Counted from the first letter of the stretch, positions 34,625 to 44,588 are shown. The stretch: DNA of 64,000 bases from Aeromonas taiwanensis (GCF_000820165.1 NZ_CDDD01000019.1:1-64000); one strand, 5' to 3'. Notes: generated by a model from the sequence alone, not told the origin. Made by a program: numbers and translations.

Positions 34625-35848
34625 ATGTCTCAATCTGATCTGGCTCACGTTGACGTGACGATCGTCGGCGGCGGTATGAGCGGTGCCGTGCTGGCCCTCT
34701 CCCTCGCCGCCCTCCGGGGATCGGACGGTGCCCCCCTGCAGATCCTGCTGCTGGAGGCGAGCGCCCCCGAGCTCAATGCTCATCCCGGCTTCGACGCCCG
34801 CGCCATCGCCCTCTCGGCGGGCACCTGCGAGGCGCTGACCCGCCACGGCATCTGGTCCCGTTTCACCCCCCATTGCACCCCCATCACCGACATTCACGTC
34901 TCGGATCGGGGCCACTGCGGCCAGGCCAGGCTGTCGGCGGCGGAATATGGCTTGCCGGCGCTCGGCCAGGTGATCGAACTCTCTGCCGCCGGGATCGAGT
35001 TGCAGCGGGCCCTTGCCGCCACCCCGCAGATACGGGTGTGCTGCCCGGCCCAGCTCGCACAGATTGAGCCCGACGAAGAAGGGGTGACCCTGACCCTCGC
35101 CACGAACGAGCGCTATCGGACCCAGCTGCTGGTGGCGGCGGATGGGGGCAACTCCTTCGTGCGCCAGCACTTCAAGATGCCGGTCAGTCGCCACGACTAT
35201 GGCCAGAGCGCCATCATCGCCACGGTGAAGACCGCCCTGGACCCCGCCGGGCGGGCCTTCGAGCGCTTCACCGAAGGGGGGCCGCTCGCCCTGCTGCCGA
35301 TGCAGGAGGGGCTCTCCTCCCTGGTCTGGAGCCTGGCGCGGGACGAGGCACAGGCCCTGATGGCGCTGGACGACGCGGCGTTTCTCGCCCGCCTGCAGCA
35401 AGCCTTTGGCTGGCGCCTCGGGCGTTTCGAACGCACCGGCGTGCGCCACCTCTATCCGCTGGTGCTGACGGTGGCCGATTATCCCCTGGCCCAGCGCACC
35501 GTGCTGGTGGGCAACGCCGCCCATCTGCTGCACCCCATCGCCGGTCAGGGCTTCAACCTCGGCATGCGCGACCTTGACCTGCTCACCCGCGCCGTTGGCC
35601 AGGCGCTCCTGGCGGGGGAGGACATCGGCAGCTTCGAGGTGCTGAACGGTTACTGGCAATCGCGCCGGGAGGATCAAGCCCAGACCGTCTGGCTCACCTC
35701 CTCCCTGGCCCAGCTCTTCTCCAACGGCCACGCTCCCCTGGTGGCGGGGCGCAACCTGGCGCTCTCTCTGATGGGGCGACTGCCCTGGCTCAAGGCGCCG
35801 CTGGCTTCCCGCACCCTGGGGTTCGTCACCGACGTGTGCCGGCCATGA
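34625..35848 (+). CDS. ubiH: 2-octaprenyl-6-methoxyphenol hydroxylase UbiH
   Basis: 407-residue FAD monooxygenase that uses O2 to hydroxylate C1 of the ubiquinone ring. FAD-binding GxGxxG is TIVGGGMSGAVLALSLA near residue 12; the second FAD motif is LVAADGGNSFVRQ and the third GNAAHLLHPIAGQGFNLGMRD. The start at 34625 is chosen by fit to the family; the frame runs open upstream through the terminator. It is followed by ubiI about 100 bases later. Confidence 0.94.
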   Translation: MSQSDLAHVDVTIVGGGMSGAVLALSLAALRGSDGAPLQILLLEASAPELNAHPGFDARAIALSAGTCEALTRHGIWSRFTPHCTPITDIHVSDRGHCGQARLSAAEYGLPALGQVIELSAAGIELQRALAATPQIRVCCPAQLAQIEPDEEGVTLTLATNERYRTQLLVAADGGNSFVRQHFKMPVSRHDYGQSAIIATVKTALDPAGRAFERFTEGGPLALLPMQEGLSSLVWSLARDEAQALMALDDAAFLARLQQAFGWRLGRFERTGVRHLYPLVLTVADYPLAQRTVLVGNAAHLLHPIAGQGFNLGMRDLDLLTRAVGQALLAGEDIGSFEVLNGYWQSRREDQAQTVWLTSSLAQLFSNGHAPLVAGRNLALSLMGRLPWLKAPLASRTLGFVTDVCRP

Positions 35849-35946
35849 GGCGCCGCCTGGCCCGGTGGACACGACATATCGAAGAGGCGCGCCCGCGGGC
35901 GTGGCTCCGCTGATCCCGGGGATCAGCCACGAAAGGACATAAGAGA

Positions 35947-37167
35947 ATGCAGATGCAAGAAGTAGATGTGGTGATCGTTGGCGGGGGCATGGTGGGCCTG
36001 GGGCTGGCCGCAGCGCTCAAGAACCGTGCGCTCAAGGTGGCCATCGTGGAGGGGCAGCTGCCGGAGCCCTTGCTGGGCGAGGCGCCGGACATCAGGGTCA
36101 GCGCACTGAGTCTGGCCAGCCAGCGCATCCTGCAGGGGGTCGGAGCCTGGGCCGGGATCGAGGCTCGCCGCCTGCAGCCCTACGAGAAGATGGCGGTGTG
36201 GGAGCAGGACAGCTTCGGCCAGATCGCGTTCGACGCCGCCCCCCTGCGTCAGCCGGCGCTCGGCCACATCGTCGAGAATCGGATCATCCAGCTGGCGCTG
36301 CTGGAGGCCATCGAAGGGGCCAGCAACATCCGGCTGCTGACGCCGGCCCGGGCCAAGAGCCTGCAGAGCGGTCCAGCGGGATCCCTCCTCTTGCTCGAGG
36401 ATGGCCAGGCCATCTCGGCCAGACTGGTAGTGGCCGCCGATGGTGCCCACTCCTGGGTGCGCCGTCAGGCCGACATCCCGCTCACCAGCTGGGACTATGG
36501 CCACCACGCCCTAGTGGCGACGGTGCGCTGTGCCGAGCCCCACGAGGCGGTCGCCCGCCAGATCTTCACCCCCCAGGGGCCGCTCGCCTTCCTGCCCCTG
36601 TGGCAGCCCGATCTCTGTTCCATCGTCTGGTCGGTGCCCGCCGCCCGGGCCGAGGCGCTGTGCGCCTGCGATGACGACGCCTTCAATCGCCAGCTCACTG
36701 CCGCCTTCGACGCCAGGCTCGGGCTGTGCAAGGTGGAGGGGGCCCGCAGCGCCATCCCGCTCACCGCCCGCTACGCCCGTGACTTTGCCCGCGAACGTCT
36801 GGTGCTGGTCGGGGATGCGGCCCACACCATACACCCGCTGGCGGGGCAGGGGGTCAATCTGGGGTTGCTGGATGCGGCGGCTCTGGCGGAGCAGATCCTC
36901 AGGCACCACGGCATGGGGGCAGACATCGGTCTGCTCGCCAACCTGCGGGGTTACGAGCGCTGGCGCAAGAGCGAGGCCGCCCGCATGCTGGCGGCGATGG
37001 AAGGGCTCAAGCGGCTGTTTGCAGGCAGCAACCCCCTCAAGAAACTGGTGCGCGGGGTGGGGCTCTGTGCCGTCGACGGGCTGGGCCCCCTCAAACAGGG
37101 CGTGATCCGGGCGGCCATGGGGCTGGATGGGGAGCTCCCCGCCCTGGCCAAGGGTGAAAAAATCTAA
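35947..37167 (+). CDS. ubiI: 2-octaprenylphenol hydroxylase UbiI (VisC)
   Basis: 406-residue FAD monooxygenase for C5 hydroxylation in aerobic ubiquinone synthesis. Motifs: VVIVGGGMVGLGLAAALK near the N-terminus, LVVAADGAHSWVRRQADI (DG motif) and LVGDAAHTIHPLAGQGVNLGLLD. An ATG at 35953 is an equally possible start. Paralogue of ubiH directly upstream, the conserved ubiH-ubiI pair. A hairpin lies about 40 bases downstream and separates it from gcvT. Confidence 0.94.
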   Translation: MQMQEVDVVIVGGGMVGLGLAAALKNRALKVAIVEGQLPEPLLGEAPDIRVSALSLASQRILQGVGAWAGIEARRLQPYEKMAVWEQDSFGQIAFDAAPLRQPALGHIVENRIIQLALLEAIEGASNIRLLTPARAKSLQSGPAGSLLLLEDGQAISARLVVAADGAHSWVRRQADIPLTSWDYGHHALVATVRCAEPHEAVARQIFTPQGPLAFLPLWQPDLCSIVWSVPAARAEALCACDDDAFNRQLTAAFDARLGLCKVEGARSAIPLTARYARDFARERLVLVGDAAHTIHPLAGQGVNLGLLDAAALAEQILRHHGMGADIGLLANLRGYERWRKSEAARMLAAMEGLKRLFAGSNPLKKLVRGVGLCAVDGLGPLKQGVIRAAMGLDGELPALAKGEKI

Positions 37168-37548
37168 TATTACCCCGGTGTTTTAACAAGAAAACTAATC
37201 TGACAAGGCTGCATACCCCTGCGGGGTGTCAGCCTTTAATGTTGGCAATCAGCGAAACGTTTTTCTGTAAATTGTGACGAAGCGGTTAAAATCAACATTA
37301 AATCTTGTCGATGTGCGGTTTGCACTGTTTTTATCACTGTTTTTGCCTTAGTGTCTGGTGTCAGTGTATCGGGTGAGGATTAGTTTTTTTTGAGCGGCGC
37401 CACGGCGCGCTTGTCATATAATCCGCACCGTTCAAGGAATCACTCCTGCCCGCCCGGGCGGGAACGAGCACAGAGCTTGTGGTCCGTTTTTCCCGACGAG
37501 CCGGGGCGGATTGCGAGTGTTGTCGCGAACGCTTAAGGAAACACAGCG
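37168..37548 (+). promoter_or_regulatory. gcvT leader and promoter region
   Basis: 381 bases without a gene. The first part holds the hairpin AAGGCTG...CAGCCTT (37205-37236), likely the ubiI terminator, then AT-rich DNA suited to Lrp/GcvA control. A TATAAT lies at 37417-37422 without a good -35. The predicted 5' UTR of about 120 bases contains a perfect 14-base GC palindrome (CCCGCCCGGGCGGG, 37449-37462) and further hairpins. I do not find the conserved cores of a glycine riboswitch. Confidence 0.6.
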
Positions 37549-38646
37549 ATGATCCAGACTACTGTATTGCATCCCAAACACCTGGAAGCGGGTGCCAAGA
37601 TGGTGGACTTCCACGGTTGGGAGATGCCCATCAACTACGGCTCCCAGCTGGAAGAGCACCACGCGGTGCGCACCGATGCAGGCATGTTCGATGTCTCCCA
37701 CATGACCATCGTCGATTTGACCGGCGAGCGGGTCAAAGCCTTCCTGCAACACCTGCTGGCCAACGACGTGGCCAAACTCACCGTCTCCGGCAAGGCCCTC
37801 TACAGCGGTATGCTGACCCCGGAAGGCGGCGTCATCGATGACCTCATCACCTATTACCTGACCGATACCTTCTACCGCCTGGTGGTGAACTCCGCCACCC
37901 GCGAGAAGGATCTGGCCTGGATCCGTCACCACGCCCAGGACTTCGGTGTGGACGTGACCGAGCGCCCCGAGCTCGCCATGATCGCGGTGCAGGGGCCGAA
38001 TGCGAAGGCCAAGGCGGCCAAGGTGTTCAGCGCCGAGCAAAATGCTGCGGTTGAAGGCATGAAACCCTTCTTCGGTGTGCAGGCTGGCGAGCTCTTCATC
38101 GCCACCACCGGCTACACCGGTGAAGATGGCTACGAGGTCGTGGTGCCGCAAGAGCAGGCGTGCGATCTGTGGCAGGCGCTGCTGGACAACGGCGTGGCCC
38201 CCTGCGGCCTGGGCGCCCGCGACACCCTGCGCCTCGAAGCGGGCATGAACCTCTATGGCCAGGACATGGACGAGTCGGTCTCTCCGCTTGCCGCCAACAT
38301 GGCCTGGACCATCGCCTGGGAGCCGAGCGATCGCGCCTTCATCGGCCGCGCCGTGCTGGAGGCCCAGAAGGCCGCCGGCAACCAGCCCAAGCTGGTGGGT
38401 CTGGTGATGGAAGAGAAGGGCGTGCTGCGTGCCGGCATGCCGGTCACCTTCACCAGCGAGAGCGGCGAAGTGCGCGAAGGGGTGATCACCTCGGGTTCCT
38501 TCTCGCCGACCCTGGGCTACAGCATCGCCCTGGCGCGGGTGCCCCGCGATATCGGCGAGCAGGCCCAGGTCGAGATCCGCAAGAAGCTGGTCACCGTCAA
38601 AGTCACCAAGCCGGCGTTCGTGCGCAACGGCCAGCCATTGGTGTAA
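37549..38646 (+). CDS. gcvT: Glycine cleavage system T protein (aminomethyltransferase)
   Basis: 365 residues (E. coli 364). Transfers the methylene group from the aminomethyl-lipoyl H protein to tetrahydrofolate and releases ammonia. [35 protein letters not shown] in pattern at the N-terminus, the catalytic Asp in the VSHMTIVD/N region, and [13 protein letters not shown] in the middle are diagnostic. AAGGA precedes the ATG. First gene of gcvTHP; separated from gcvH by a 24-base palindrome. Confidence 0.97.
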   Translation: MIQTTVLHPKHLEAGAKMVDFHGWEMPINYGSQLEEHHAVRTDAGMFDVSHMTIVDLTGERVKAFLQHLLANDVAKLTVSGKALYSGMLTPEGGVIDDLITYYLTDTFYRLVVNSATREKDLAWIRHHAQDFGVDVTERPELAMIAVQGPNAKAKAAKVFSAEQNAAVEGMKPFFGVQAGELFIATTGYTGEDGYEVVVPQEQACDLWQALLDNGVAPCGLGARDTLRLEAGMNLYGQDMDESVSPLAANMAWTIAWEPSDRAFIGRAVLEAQKAAGNQPKLVGLVMEEKGVLRAGMPVTFTSESGEVREGVITSGSFSPTLGYSIALARVPRDIGEQAQVEIRKKLVTVKVTKPAFVRNGQPLV

Positions 38647-38656
38647 TCATTCATTG

Positions 38657-38680
38657 CGGCGAAGGGAGTTCCCTTCGCCG
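38657..38680 (+). terminator. Intercistronic palindrome between gcvT and gcvH
   Basis: An 11-bp perfect stem CGGCGAAGGGA / TCCCTTCGCCG with only two bases between, followed by AACCGTTTTTG. It could be an attenuator or mRNA stabiliser. Confidence 0.55.
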
Positions 38681-38724
38681 AACCGTTTTTGTTGAAGCGA
38701 TCCAAGAGCATAAAGGAAGCACAA

Positions 38725-39114
38725 ATGAGCCATATCCCGAGCGAACTGAAATATGCCACCTCCCACGAGTGGGTCCGTGTTGAAGCCAATGGCGAAGCCG
38801 TGGTCGGTATCACCGAGCACGCCCAGGATCTGCTGGGTGACATGGTGTTCGTCGATCTGCCGGAAGTGGGCAAGCAGGTGAGCGCCGGTGAAGACTGCGC
38901 CGTGGCCGAGTCCGTCAAGGCCGCCTCCGACATCTACAGCCCGGTGAGTGGCGAGATCCTGGCCGTCAACGAAGAGCTGGAAGGCAGCCCCGAGCTGGTC
39001 AACTCCGATCCGTACGGCGCTGGCTGGCTGTTCCGCATCAAGCTGGACGACGCGGGCGAGCTCGCCAACCTGCTGGATGCCGACGGCTACCAGAACGTGG
39101 TGGACGAAGAGTAA
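38725..39114 (+). CDS. gcvH: Glycine cleavage system H protein (lipoyl carrier)
   Basis: 129 residues. The lipoylated lysine sits in [19 protein letters not shown] (Lys about 65). The family pattern from [11 protein letters not shown] to [12 protein letters not shown] is complete. It shuttles the aminomethyl group between GcvP and GcvT. AAGGAAG precedes the ATG at 38725. A 233-base gap with another hairpin separates it from gcvP. Confidence 0.97.
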   Translation: MSHIPSELKYATSHEWVRVEANGEAVVGITEHAQDLLGDMVFVDLPEVGKQVSAGEDCAVAESVKAASDIYSPVSGEILAVNEELEGSPELVNSDPYGAGWLFRIKLDDAGELANLLDADGYQNVVDEE

Positions 39115-39121
39115 TGCCCCC

Positions 39122-39146
39122 GGGCCCTGCCAACACAGCAGGGCCC
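39122..39146 (+). terminator. Intercistronic hairpin between gcvH and gcvP
   Basis: A 9-bp stem GGGCCCTGC / GCAGGGCCC with a 7-base loop, then TCTTG. A weak terminator or attenuator; the rest of the gap (to 39347) shows no gene but a second inverted repeat GGATGC/GCATCC near 39210-39228. Confidence 0.5.
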
Positions 39147-39347
39147 TCTTGTATGCCTGCCATCCTGCGGCCATGGAGGTTGCAGGAAGGGCGCAGCCTT
39201 TGCGCCTGCGGGATGCCCCTGCCGCATCCCCCGTCTGCCCGCGGCGGACACAGAACATGAGTGGAGCCGGTATCTGCCGGCTACAGGAACATCAGGTCTT
39301 GGTTATCAGAACGTCATGCCAGGACTTAATTACCAGGAAATAGGGAA

Positions 39348-42224
39348 ATGACCCAGTCACTGTTTGAACTCGAGCAAAAAACCGATTTCATCCGCCGTCA
39401 CATCGGCCCGGGTGAGGAAGAACTGCGGGCCCTGCTCGCCACCGTGGGCGCCGAGAGCCTGGACGATCTGATTGAGCAGACGGTCCCCGCCGCCATCCGC
39501 CGCCCGGGGCCGCTCGGGATCGGCGCCCCCATGACGGAAGTGGAAGCCCTGGCCAAGCTCAAGGGCTATGCCGCCAAGAACCAGATTGCCAAGAGCTACA
39601 TCGGCATGGGGTATCACGATACCCACGTGCCCCACGTCATCCTGCGTAACGTCTTGGAAAACCCGGGCTGGTACACCGCCTACACCCCTTATCAGCCCGA
39701 GCTGGCTCAGGGCCGTCTCGAAGCCCTGCTCAACTTCCAGCAGCTGACCCTGGATCTGACTGGCATGGATCTGGCCAGCGCCTCCTTGCTGGATGAAGCC
39801 ACCGCCGCCGCCGAAGCCATGGCGCTGGCCAAGCGCATGGCGAAATCCAAGTCCAACACCTTCTTCGTGGCCGACGACGTGCACCCCCAGGTGATCGACG
39901 TGGTCAAGGAGCGCGCGGTGCACTTCGGGTTCGACGTGGCGGTGGGCCCCGCGAGCGAGGCGGTGAGCGAAGAGGTGTTCGGTGCCATGTTCCAGTACCC
40001 GGGCACCACCGGCAACGTGACCGATCTGCGCGCACTGATCGCGGCGGTCCAGGCCCAGAAAGGGCTGGCCTGCGTCGGGACCGATATGCTCTCCCTGCTG
40101 CTGCTCAAATCCCCGGGTGAACTGGGTGCCGACGTGGTGTTCGGCAGTGCCCAGCGCTTCGGCGTGCCCATGGGCTACGGTGGCCCCCACGCCGCCTTCT
40201 TCGCCACCCGCGACGCCTACAAGCGCTCCATGCCGGGCCGCATCATCGGCGTCTCCAAGGATGCCCGTGGCAAGGCCGCCCTGCGCATGGCCATGCAGAC
40301 ACGCGAGCAGCACATCCGCCGCGAGAAGGCCAACTCCAACATCTGTACCGCCCAGGTGCTGCTGGCCAACATGGCGAGCTTCTATGCCGTCTACCACGGC
40401 CCGGTGGGGCTGAAGACCATTGCCTCCCGCGTACACCGTCTGACCACCATCCTGGCGCTGGGTCTGAAAGCCAAGGGCGTGGCCCTCAAGCACGACAGCT
40501 GGTTCGATACGCTCACTGTACTGGCAGGCGACAAGGCTGCCCTGATCGCCAAGGCCGAAGGGCTGGGCATCAACCTGCGTGGGGATCTGGACGGCGCCGT
40601 GGGCGTCTCCCTCTCCGAGACCACCACCCGCGGTGACGTGGCCGAGTTGTTCGAGCTGTTCCTGGGGGCGGGCCACGGCCTGGATGTCGAGGCTCTCGAC
40701 AAGGCGGCCCAAGGCCATCACGGCATCCCGCAGGATCTGCTGCGCACCGACGCCGTGCTGACCCACGAAGTGTTCAACAAGTACCACTCCGAGACCGAGA
40801 TGCTGCGCTACATCCACCGTCTCGAAGCGAAAGATCTGGCGCTGAACTACGCCATGATCTCGCTCGGCTCCTGCACCATGAAGCTCAACGCCACCGCCGA
40901 GATGATCCCGGTGACCTGGCCCGAGTTCGGCAAGCTGCACCCCTTCGCGCCGCTCAAGCAGACCCAGGGCTACCAGCTGCTGCTGGCGGATCTGGAAGAC
41001 TGGTTGGTGAAGGTGACCGGTTACGACGCGGTCTGCATGCAGCCCAACTCCGGCGCCCAGGGCGAATACGCAGGCCTGCTCGCCATCAAGAAGTACCACG
41101 AGTCTCGCGGCGAGGGGCATCGCGATGTCTGCCTCATCCCGGCGTCCGCCCACGGCACCAACCCGGCCTCCGCCCAGATGGCGGGCCTCAAGGTGATCGT
41201 CACCGCCTGTGACAAGGCCGGCAACGTGGATCTGGACGACTTGCGTGCCAAGGCCGCCGAGGTGGGAGATCAGCTCTCCTGCCTGATGGTGACCTACCCC
41301 TCCACCCACGGGGTGTACGAAGAGACCATCAAGGAGGTGTGCGACATCGTGCACCAGTATGGCGGTCAGGTGTATCTGGACGGTGCCAACATGAACGCGC
41401 AAGTGGGCCTCACGGCTCCTGGCTTCATCGGGGCGGACGTCTCCCACCTCAACCTGCACAAGACCTTCGCCATCCCCCACGGCGGTGGTGGTCCGGGCAT
41501 GGGCCCCATCGGTGTGAAACAGCACCTGGCACCGTTTGTGGCCGGTCACGCCGTGGTCAAGACCGACAAGGAGAGCCGTGACAACGGCGCCGTGTCGGCC
41601 GCACCGTTCGGCTCGGCCAGCATCCTGCCCATCAGCTGGATGTACATCGCCATGCTGGGGGACGAGGGGCTGAAGAAATCCACCCAGGTCGCCATCCTCA
41701 ACGCCAACTACCTGGCCAAGAAGCTCGGCGAGTCCTTCCCCGTGCTCTACACAGGTCGCAATGGCCGGGTGGCCCACGAGTGCATCCTGGACATCCGCCC
41801 GCTCAAAGAAGCCTCCGGCATCAGCGAGATGGACGTGGCCAAGCGCCTGATGGACTACGGTTTCCACGCGCCGACCATGAGCTTCCCGGTGGCGGGCACC
41901 CTGATGGTCGAGCCGACCGAATCCGAATCCAAGCGCGAGCTGGATCGCTTCGTGGAAGCCATGACCGCCATCCGCGCCGAGATCGCCAAGGTGCAGGACG
42001 GCCACTGGAGCCTCGCCGACAACCCCCTGGTCCATGCCCCGCATACCCAGGATGACGTGATGGATGCAGAGTGGAATCGCGCCTACACCCGTGCCGAGGC
42101 GGTCTTCCCGTCCGACGCCGTGCGCGCCAGCAAGCTGTGGCCGTCGGTGAACCGCATCGACGACGTCTATGGCGATCGCAACCTGTTCTGCTCCTGCGTA
42201 CCGACCGAAGACTACGCCAACTAA
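39348..42224 (+). CDS. gcvP: Glycine dehydrogenase (decarboxylating), P protein
   Basis: 958 residues (E. coli 957). PLP enzyme that decarboxylates glycine and loads the aminomethyl group on GcvH. The PLP lysine is in [21 protein letters not shown] near residue 707. The N-terminal and C-terminal halves show the known internal duplication. NPASAQMAG and HGTNPASAQ segments are present. Start with AGGG upstream. Last gene of gcvTHP; a terminator follows. Confidence 0.98.
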   Translation: MTQSLFELEQKTDFIRRHIGPGEEELRALLATVGAESLDDLIEQTVPAAIRRPGPLGIGAPMTEVEALAKLKGYAAKNQIAKSYIGMGYHDTHVPHVILRNVLENPGWYTAYTPYQPELAQGRLEALLNFQQLTLDLTGMDLASASLLDEATAAAEAMALAKRMAKSKSNTFFVADDVHPQVIDVVKERAVHFGFDVAVGPASEAVSEEVFGAMFQYPGTTGNVTDLRALIAAVQAQKGLACVGTDMLSLLLLKSPGELGADVVFGSAQRFGVPMGYGGPHAAFFATRDAYKRSMPGRIIGVSKDARGKAALRMAMQTREQHIRREKANSNICTAQVLLANMASFYAVYHGPVGLKTIASRVHRLTTILALGLKAKGVALKHDSWFDTLTVLAGDKAALIAKAEGLGINLRGDLDGAVGVSLSETTTRGDVAELFELFLGAGHGLDVEALDKAAQGHHGIPQDLLRTDAVLTHEVFNKYHSETEMLRYIHRLEAKDLALNYAMISLGSCTMKLNATAEMIPVTWPEFGKLHPFAPLKQTQGYQLLLADLEDWLVKVTGYDAVCMQPNSGAQGEYAGLLAIKKYHESRGEGHRDVCLIPASAHGTNPASAQMAGLKVIVTACDKAGNVDLDDLRAKAAEVGDQLSCLMVTYPSTHGVYEETIKEVCDIVHQYGGQVYLDGANMNAQVGLTAPGFIGADVSHLNLHKTFAIPHGGGGPGMGPIGVKQHLAPFVAGHAVVKTDKESRDNGAVSAAPFGSASILPISWMYIAMLGDEGLKKSTQVAILNANYLAKKLGESFPVLYTGRNGRVAHECILDIRPLKEASGISEMDVAKRLMDYGFHAPTMSFPVAGTLMVEPTESESKRELDRFVEAMTAIRAEIAKVQDGHWSLADNPLVHAPHTQDDVMDAEWNRAYTRAEAVFPSDAVRASKLWPSVNRIDDVYGDRNLFCSCVPTEDYAN

Positions 42225-42258
42225 GCGGCGTGCCGTGAAGGGCTGACAGCCAATACGC

Positions 42259-42290
42259 ACAAGGCCACCCCCAGGGGTGGCCTTGTTGTT
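42259..42290 (+). terminator. Intrinsic terminator of gcvTHP
   Basis: Stem ACAAGGCCACCCC / GGGTGGCCTTGT followed by TGTTTG. Confidence 0.85.
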
Positions 42291-42311
42291 TGTGGTGTCC
42301 GCGCAAACGGG

Positions 42312-42800
42312 CTATTCGCCCCGGCGCGCCGCCTCTATGGTGGCAATGTCAATCTTGCCCATCTGCATCATGGCCTCGAAGGCGCGCCGCGCGGCCTCGG
42401 GGTCGGGATCCGTGATCGCCTCGGTGAGGGCCAGGGGGGTGATCTGCCAGGAGATGCCCCACCTGTCCTGGCACCAGCCGCATTCACTCGCCTGACCGCC
42501 GTGCTCGATGATGGCGTGCCAGTAGCGATCCGTTTCGGCCTGGTCCTGGGTGGCCACCTGAAACGAGAACGCCCAGTTGTGGCTGACCCCGGGCCCGCCG
42601 TTGAGGCCGAGGCAGGGGATCCCCATCAGGGTGAACTCGACCGTCAGCACGTCCCCCTGCTTGCCAGCGGGGTAGTCGGCCGGGGCCCGGTGTACGGCAC
42701 CGACGGCGGAGTCGGGGAAGGTTCGGGCGTAGAAGTGCGCCGCCGCTTCGGCATCCCCGTCGAACCAGAGGCATATCCGGTTCTTTGCAGCTTGCGTCAT
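42312..42800 (-). CDS. VOC/PhnB-like (3-demethylubiquinone methyltransferase-type glyoxalase fold) protein
   Basis: 162 residues of the PhnB-like vicinal-oxygen-chelate group. It starts RICLWFDGDAEAAAHFYARTFPDSAVGAV, has FTLMGIPCLGLNGGP in the middle and WCQDRWGISWQITP followed by FEAMMQMGKIDIATIEAA, all family hallmarks. Despite the database name these are not known to be methyltransferases; the function is unknown. Convergent with gcvP. The ATG at 42800 is the family start; the upstream open frame overlaps the lipoprotein gene in another frame and is not real. Confidence 0.88.
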   Translation of the reverse strand: MTQAAKNRICLWFDGDAEAAAHFYARTFPDSAVGAVHRAPADYPAGKQGDVLTVEFTLMGIPCLGLNGGPGVSHNWAFSFQVATQDQAETDRYWHAIIEHGGQASECGWCQDRWGISWQITPLALTEAITDPDPEAARRAFEAMMQMGKIDIATIEAARRGE

Positions 42801-42847
42801 CTCATTTCTCCGTTGAAAACAGCGGGGCCGTTGCCGGCCAGATACTG

Positions 42848-43060
42848 CTATGGGGAGGGAGTGGCGGCCGATGCGGCCGCCGTGTCGGTGGCCTGTACGG
42901 CGGCACTGAGCTGCAGCTTGAATTGATCCAGCTGCGCTCTGGCCTGTTTGGCCTGTTCCGCCTGGAGTTTTCCGGTGGTTGCCGCCGTGCTGACCAGTTC
43001 GCCGCCGCACCCGGTCAACAGGGTAGCGATAAGCGGCAGCAGGTATCTGGATGTCGACAT
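42848..43060 (-). CDS. Small predicted lipoprotein
   Basis: 70 residues. A lipoprotein signal peptide ends in the lipobox LLTGC (Cys about 18), so the mature form of about 53 residues is predicted to be lipidated. The rest is a helix rich in Ala, Gln and Lys (GKLQAEQAKQARAQLDQFKLQLSAAVQ), then Ala/Thr/Pro. It resembles an Lpp-like helical lipoprotein only in general character. Same strand as the VOC gene, 47 bases upstream of it. Confidence 0.72.
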   Translation of the reverse strand: MSTSRYLLPLIATLLTGCGGELVSTAATTGKLQAEQAKQARAQLDQFKLQLSAAVQATDTAAASAATPSP

Positions 43061-43487
43061 GGATCCCCCATGGCCTGGTGGTCAACAGTGTGCGCCTCCC
43101 TCGGCGAGGCCGTTCAGGGTTGAGTGTAGTGCCAGAGTGAACATGGACGCTTGAAGGGGGGTCGCTCCCTTCCGTCTCACTCCGTCACAGGCCAATGCCT
43201 TATCACTGGGGGATCTGCCAGGTTCAAGCCTTGTCCAGGCTTGAATACCCTGCTCTGCGGCCTGGCTGTCACGACCACTCTGCCAGTTCCCGATGAACCC
43301 ATGCCCAAGGGGATATCACCAAGGCACAGGGTATGGCAGGCGCCGATACGGAGGGTGCTGACCTTGGCCAGGTCCGTTTTTTGTGGCAGTCAAGTGCCCT
43401 CATGCGGTTGCCCCGACGCTGGATATTGGTGCAGGATGCCTGAACGGCATCATGCGAACCCGCGTGATCCACCACAAGGAGCGAGCG
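43061..43487. other. Intergenic region without a recognised gene
   Basis: 427 bases between the divergent lipoprotein and methyltransferase genes. I see no convincing coding frame, riboswitch or terminator. The last 20 bases hold the AAGGAG site of the methyltransferase gene. Confidence 0.4.
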
Positions 43488-44237
43488 ATGGACAGCACCC
43501 AGCGATTCTCGACCCGGGTCGAGGCCTATGTGAAATATCGCCCCGGCTACCCGGCGGCCATGCTGGATTTTCTGGCAAGCAACTTGGACATGGGGCCCCA
43601 GACCCAGGTGGCCGACATCGGGGCCGGCACCGGCATCCTGACGGCCCTGCTGGCCCCCCGGGTACAGAAGGTGTGGGCGGTGGAGCCCAATGACGAGATG
43701 CGCGGCGCTGCCAGGCGAATGCTGGCGGACGTGGGCAACATCGGCTGGCTGCACGGCAGTGCGGAGGCCACCGGCCTGCCGACGGGCTCGGTGGATCTGG
43801 TGACGGTCGCCCAGGCGTTTCACTGGTTCGATCGCGCTGCTTTTCGGCAGGAGTGCCAGCGCTTGCTCAGACCCGGTGGCCGGGTTGCCCTCATCTGGAA
43901 CGATCGGCTGATGAACACCGACTTTCTCAAGGCGTACGAGGAGGGGCTGCACGCCTATTCGGGAGACTACGAAGAGGTCAATCACCGCAACCTCGGCGAG
44001 GCCGATTTTCGCGCCTTCTTCACCGGGGAGTACCGGCTCGATCGCTTCGAGAACAGCCAGTTGTTCGATCTCGACGGGGTGCTGGGGCGGCTCAACTCCT
44101 CCTCCTATGCGCCTGTCGTCGGCACCCCGGCCCACGATCAAATGACGGCGCTCATCCGCCGCGAGTTCGAGCGCCATGCAGTGAACGACAAGATAGCGTT
44201 CAACTATTGCACCCTGGTCTACAGCGGCCGGGTATGA
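43488..44237 (+). CDS. Class I SAM-dependent methyltransferase
   Basis: 249 residues with a Methyltransf_11-type fold. SAM-binding motif I is VADIGAGTGILTALLAP, motif II/post I is VWAVEPNDEMRGAA, then GSAEATGLPTGSVDLVTVAQAFHWFDR and LLRPGGRVALIWNDR. It starts FSTRVEAYVKYRPGYP like the YPxP-containing small-molecule methyltransferases of this subgroup. AAGGAG precedes the ATG. Substrate unknown. A terminator follows. Confidence 0.88.
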   Translation: MDSTQRFSTRVEAYVKYRPGYPAAMLDFLASNLDMGPQTQVADIGAGTGILTALLAPRVQKVWAVEPNDEMRGAARRMLADVGNIGWLHGSAEATGLPTGSVDLVTVAQAFHWFDRAAFRQECQRLLRPGGRVALIWNDRLMNTDFLKAYEEGLHAYSGDYEEVNHRNLGEADFRAFFTGEYRLDRFENSQLFDLDGVLGRLNSSSYAPVVGTPAHDQMTALIRREFERHAVNDKIAFNYCTLVYSGRV

Positions 44238-44249
44238 GGCCGGAGATGA

Positions 44250-44279
44250 CAAGGCCCTCGCCAGCAGCGAGGGCCTTGT
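44250..44279. terminator. Terminator between the methyltransferase and the small exported protein
   Basis: A 12-bp stem CAAGGCCCTCGC / GCGAGGGCCTTG between convergent genes; few flanking T's. Confidence 0.7.
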
Positions 44280-44342
44280 GTTAAGGGGCCGGACTGCTGC
44301 ATCGGGATGATGCGAAGCAGCCTGTCGCAGGGGACGGCGACG

Positions 44343-44588
44343 CTAGCCTTTATCGAGGCCGAGGATGGTCATGGCCTTGGCCATGGTATCGACCGATTCC
44401 TGATGCTTGCCCGCCTTGTGCAGGTTCTCTCCGTCCGCTCTCAACTGCTTCACCTCGGCCAGCTGTTCGGCACTGAGGGCCGGGCCGGCGGCCAGGGCAT
44501 CATCGATCTTCTTCATGTCCATGGGACAGTGGAAGGCGAGGACGCCGCCGGAGAAGAGCAGGGCGGTCAACAACAGCATGAGTTTCAT
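44343..44588 (-). CDS. Small exported protein of unknown function
   Basis: 81 residues. A Sec signal peptide (MKLMLLLTALLFSGGVLA) precedes a mature chain of about 63 residues that begins FHCPMDMKKIDDALAAGP. The rest is two amphipathic helices (LSAEQLAEVKQLRADGENLHKAGKHQESVDTMAKAMTILGL). One Cys, no lipobox, so periplasmic rather than a lipoprotein. The helical hairpin resembles small periplasmic metal or chaperone-type proteins only in outline. Convergent with the methyltransferase gene. Confidence 0.75.
   Translation of the reverse strand: MKLMLLLTALLFSGGVLAFHCPMDMKKIDDALAAGPALSAEQLAEVKQLRADGENLHKAGKHQESVDTMAKAMTILGLDKG

Noticed and set aside
37420-37548. Glycine riboswitch before gcvT
   Set aside because: The leader is structured, but the conserved glycine-aptamer cores are not present on reading. 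Left as a structured leader of unknown type.
39357-42260. A 967-codon open frame antisense to gcvP
   Set aside because: GC-rich third positions of gcvP keep the opposite frame open. The product is repetitive in His, Gly and Val and has no domain pattern; gcvP is certain. The same applies to long antisense frames over asnB, ydiJ, ahpF, secD and the antiporter gene.
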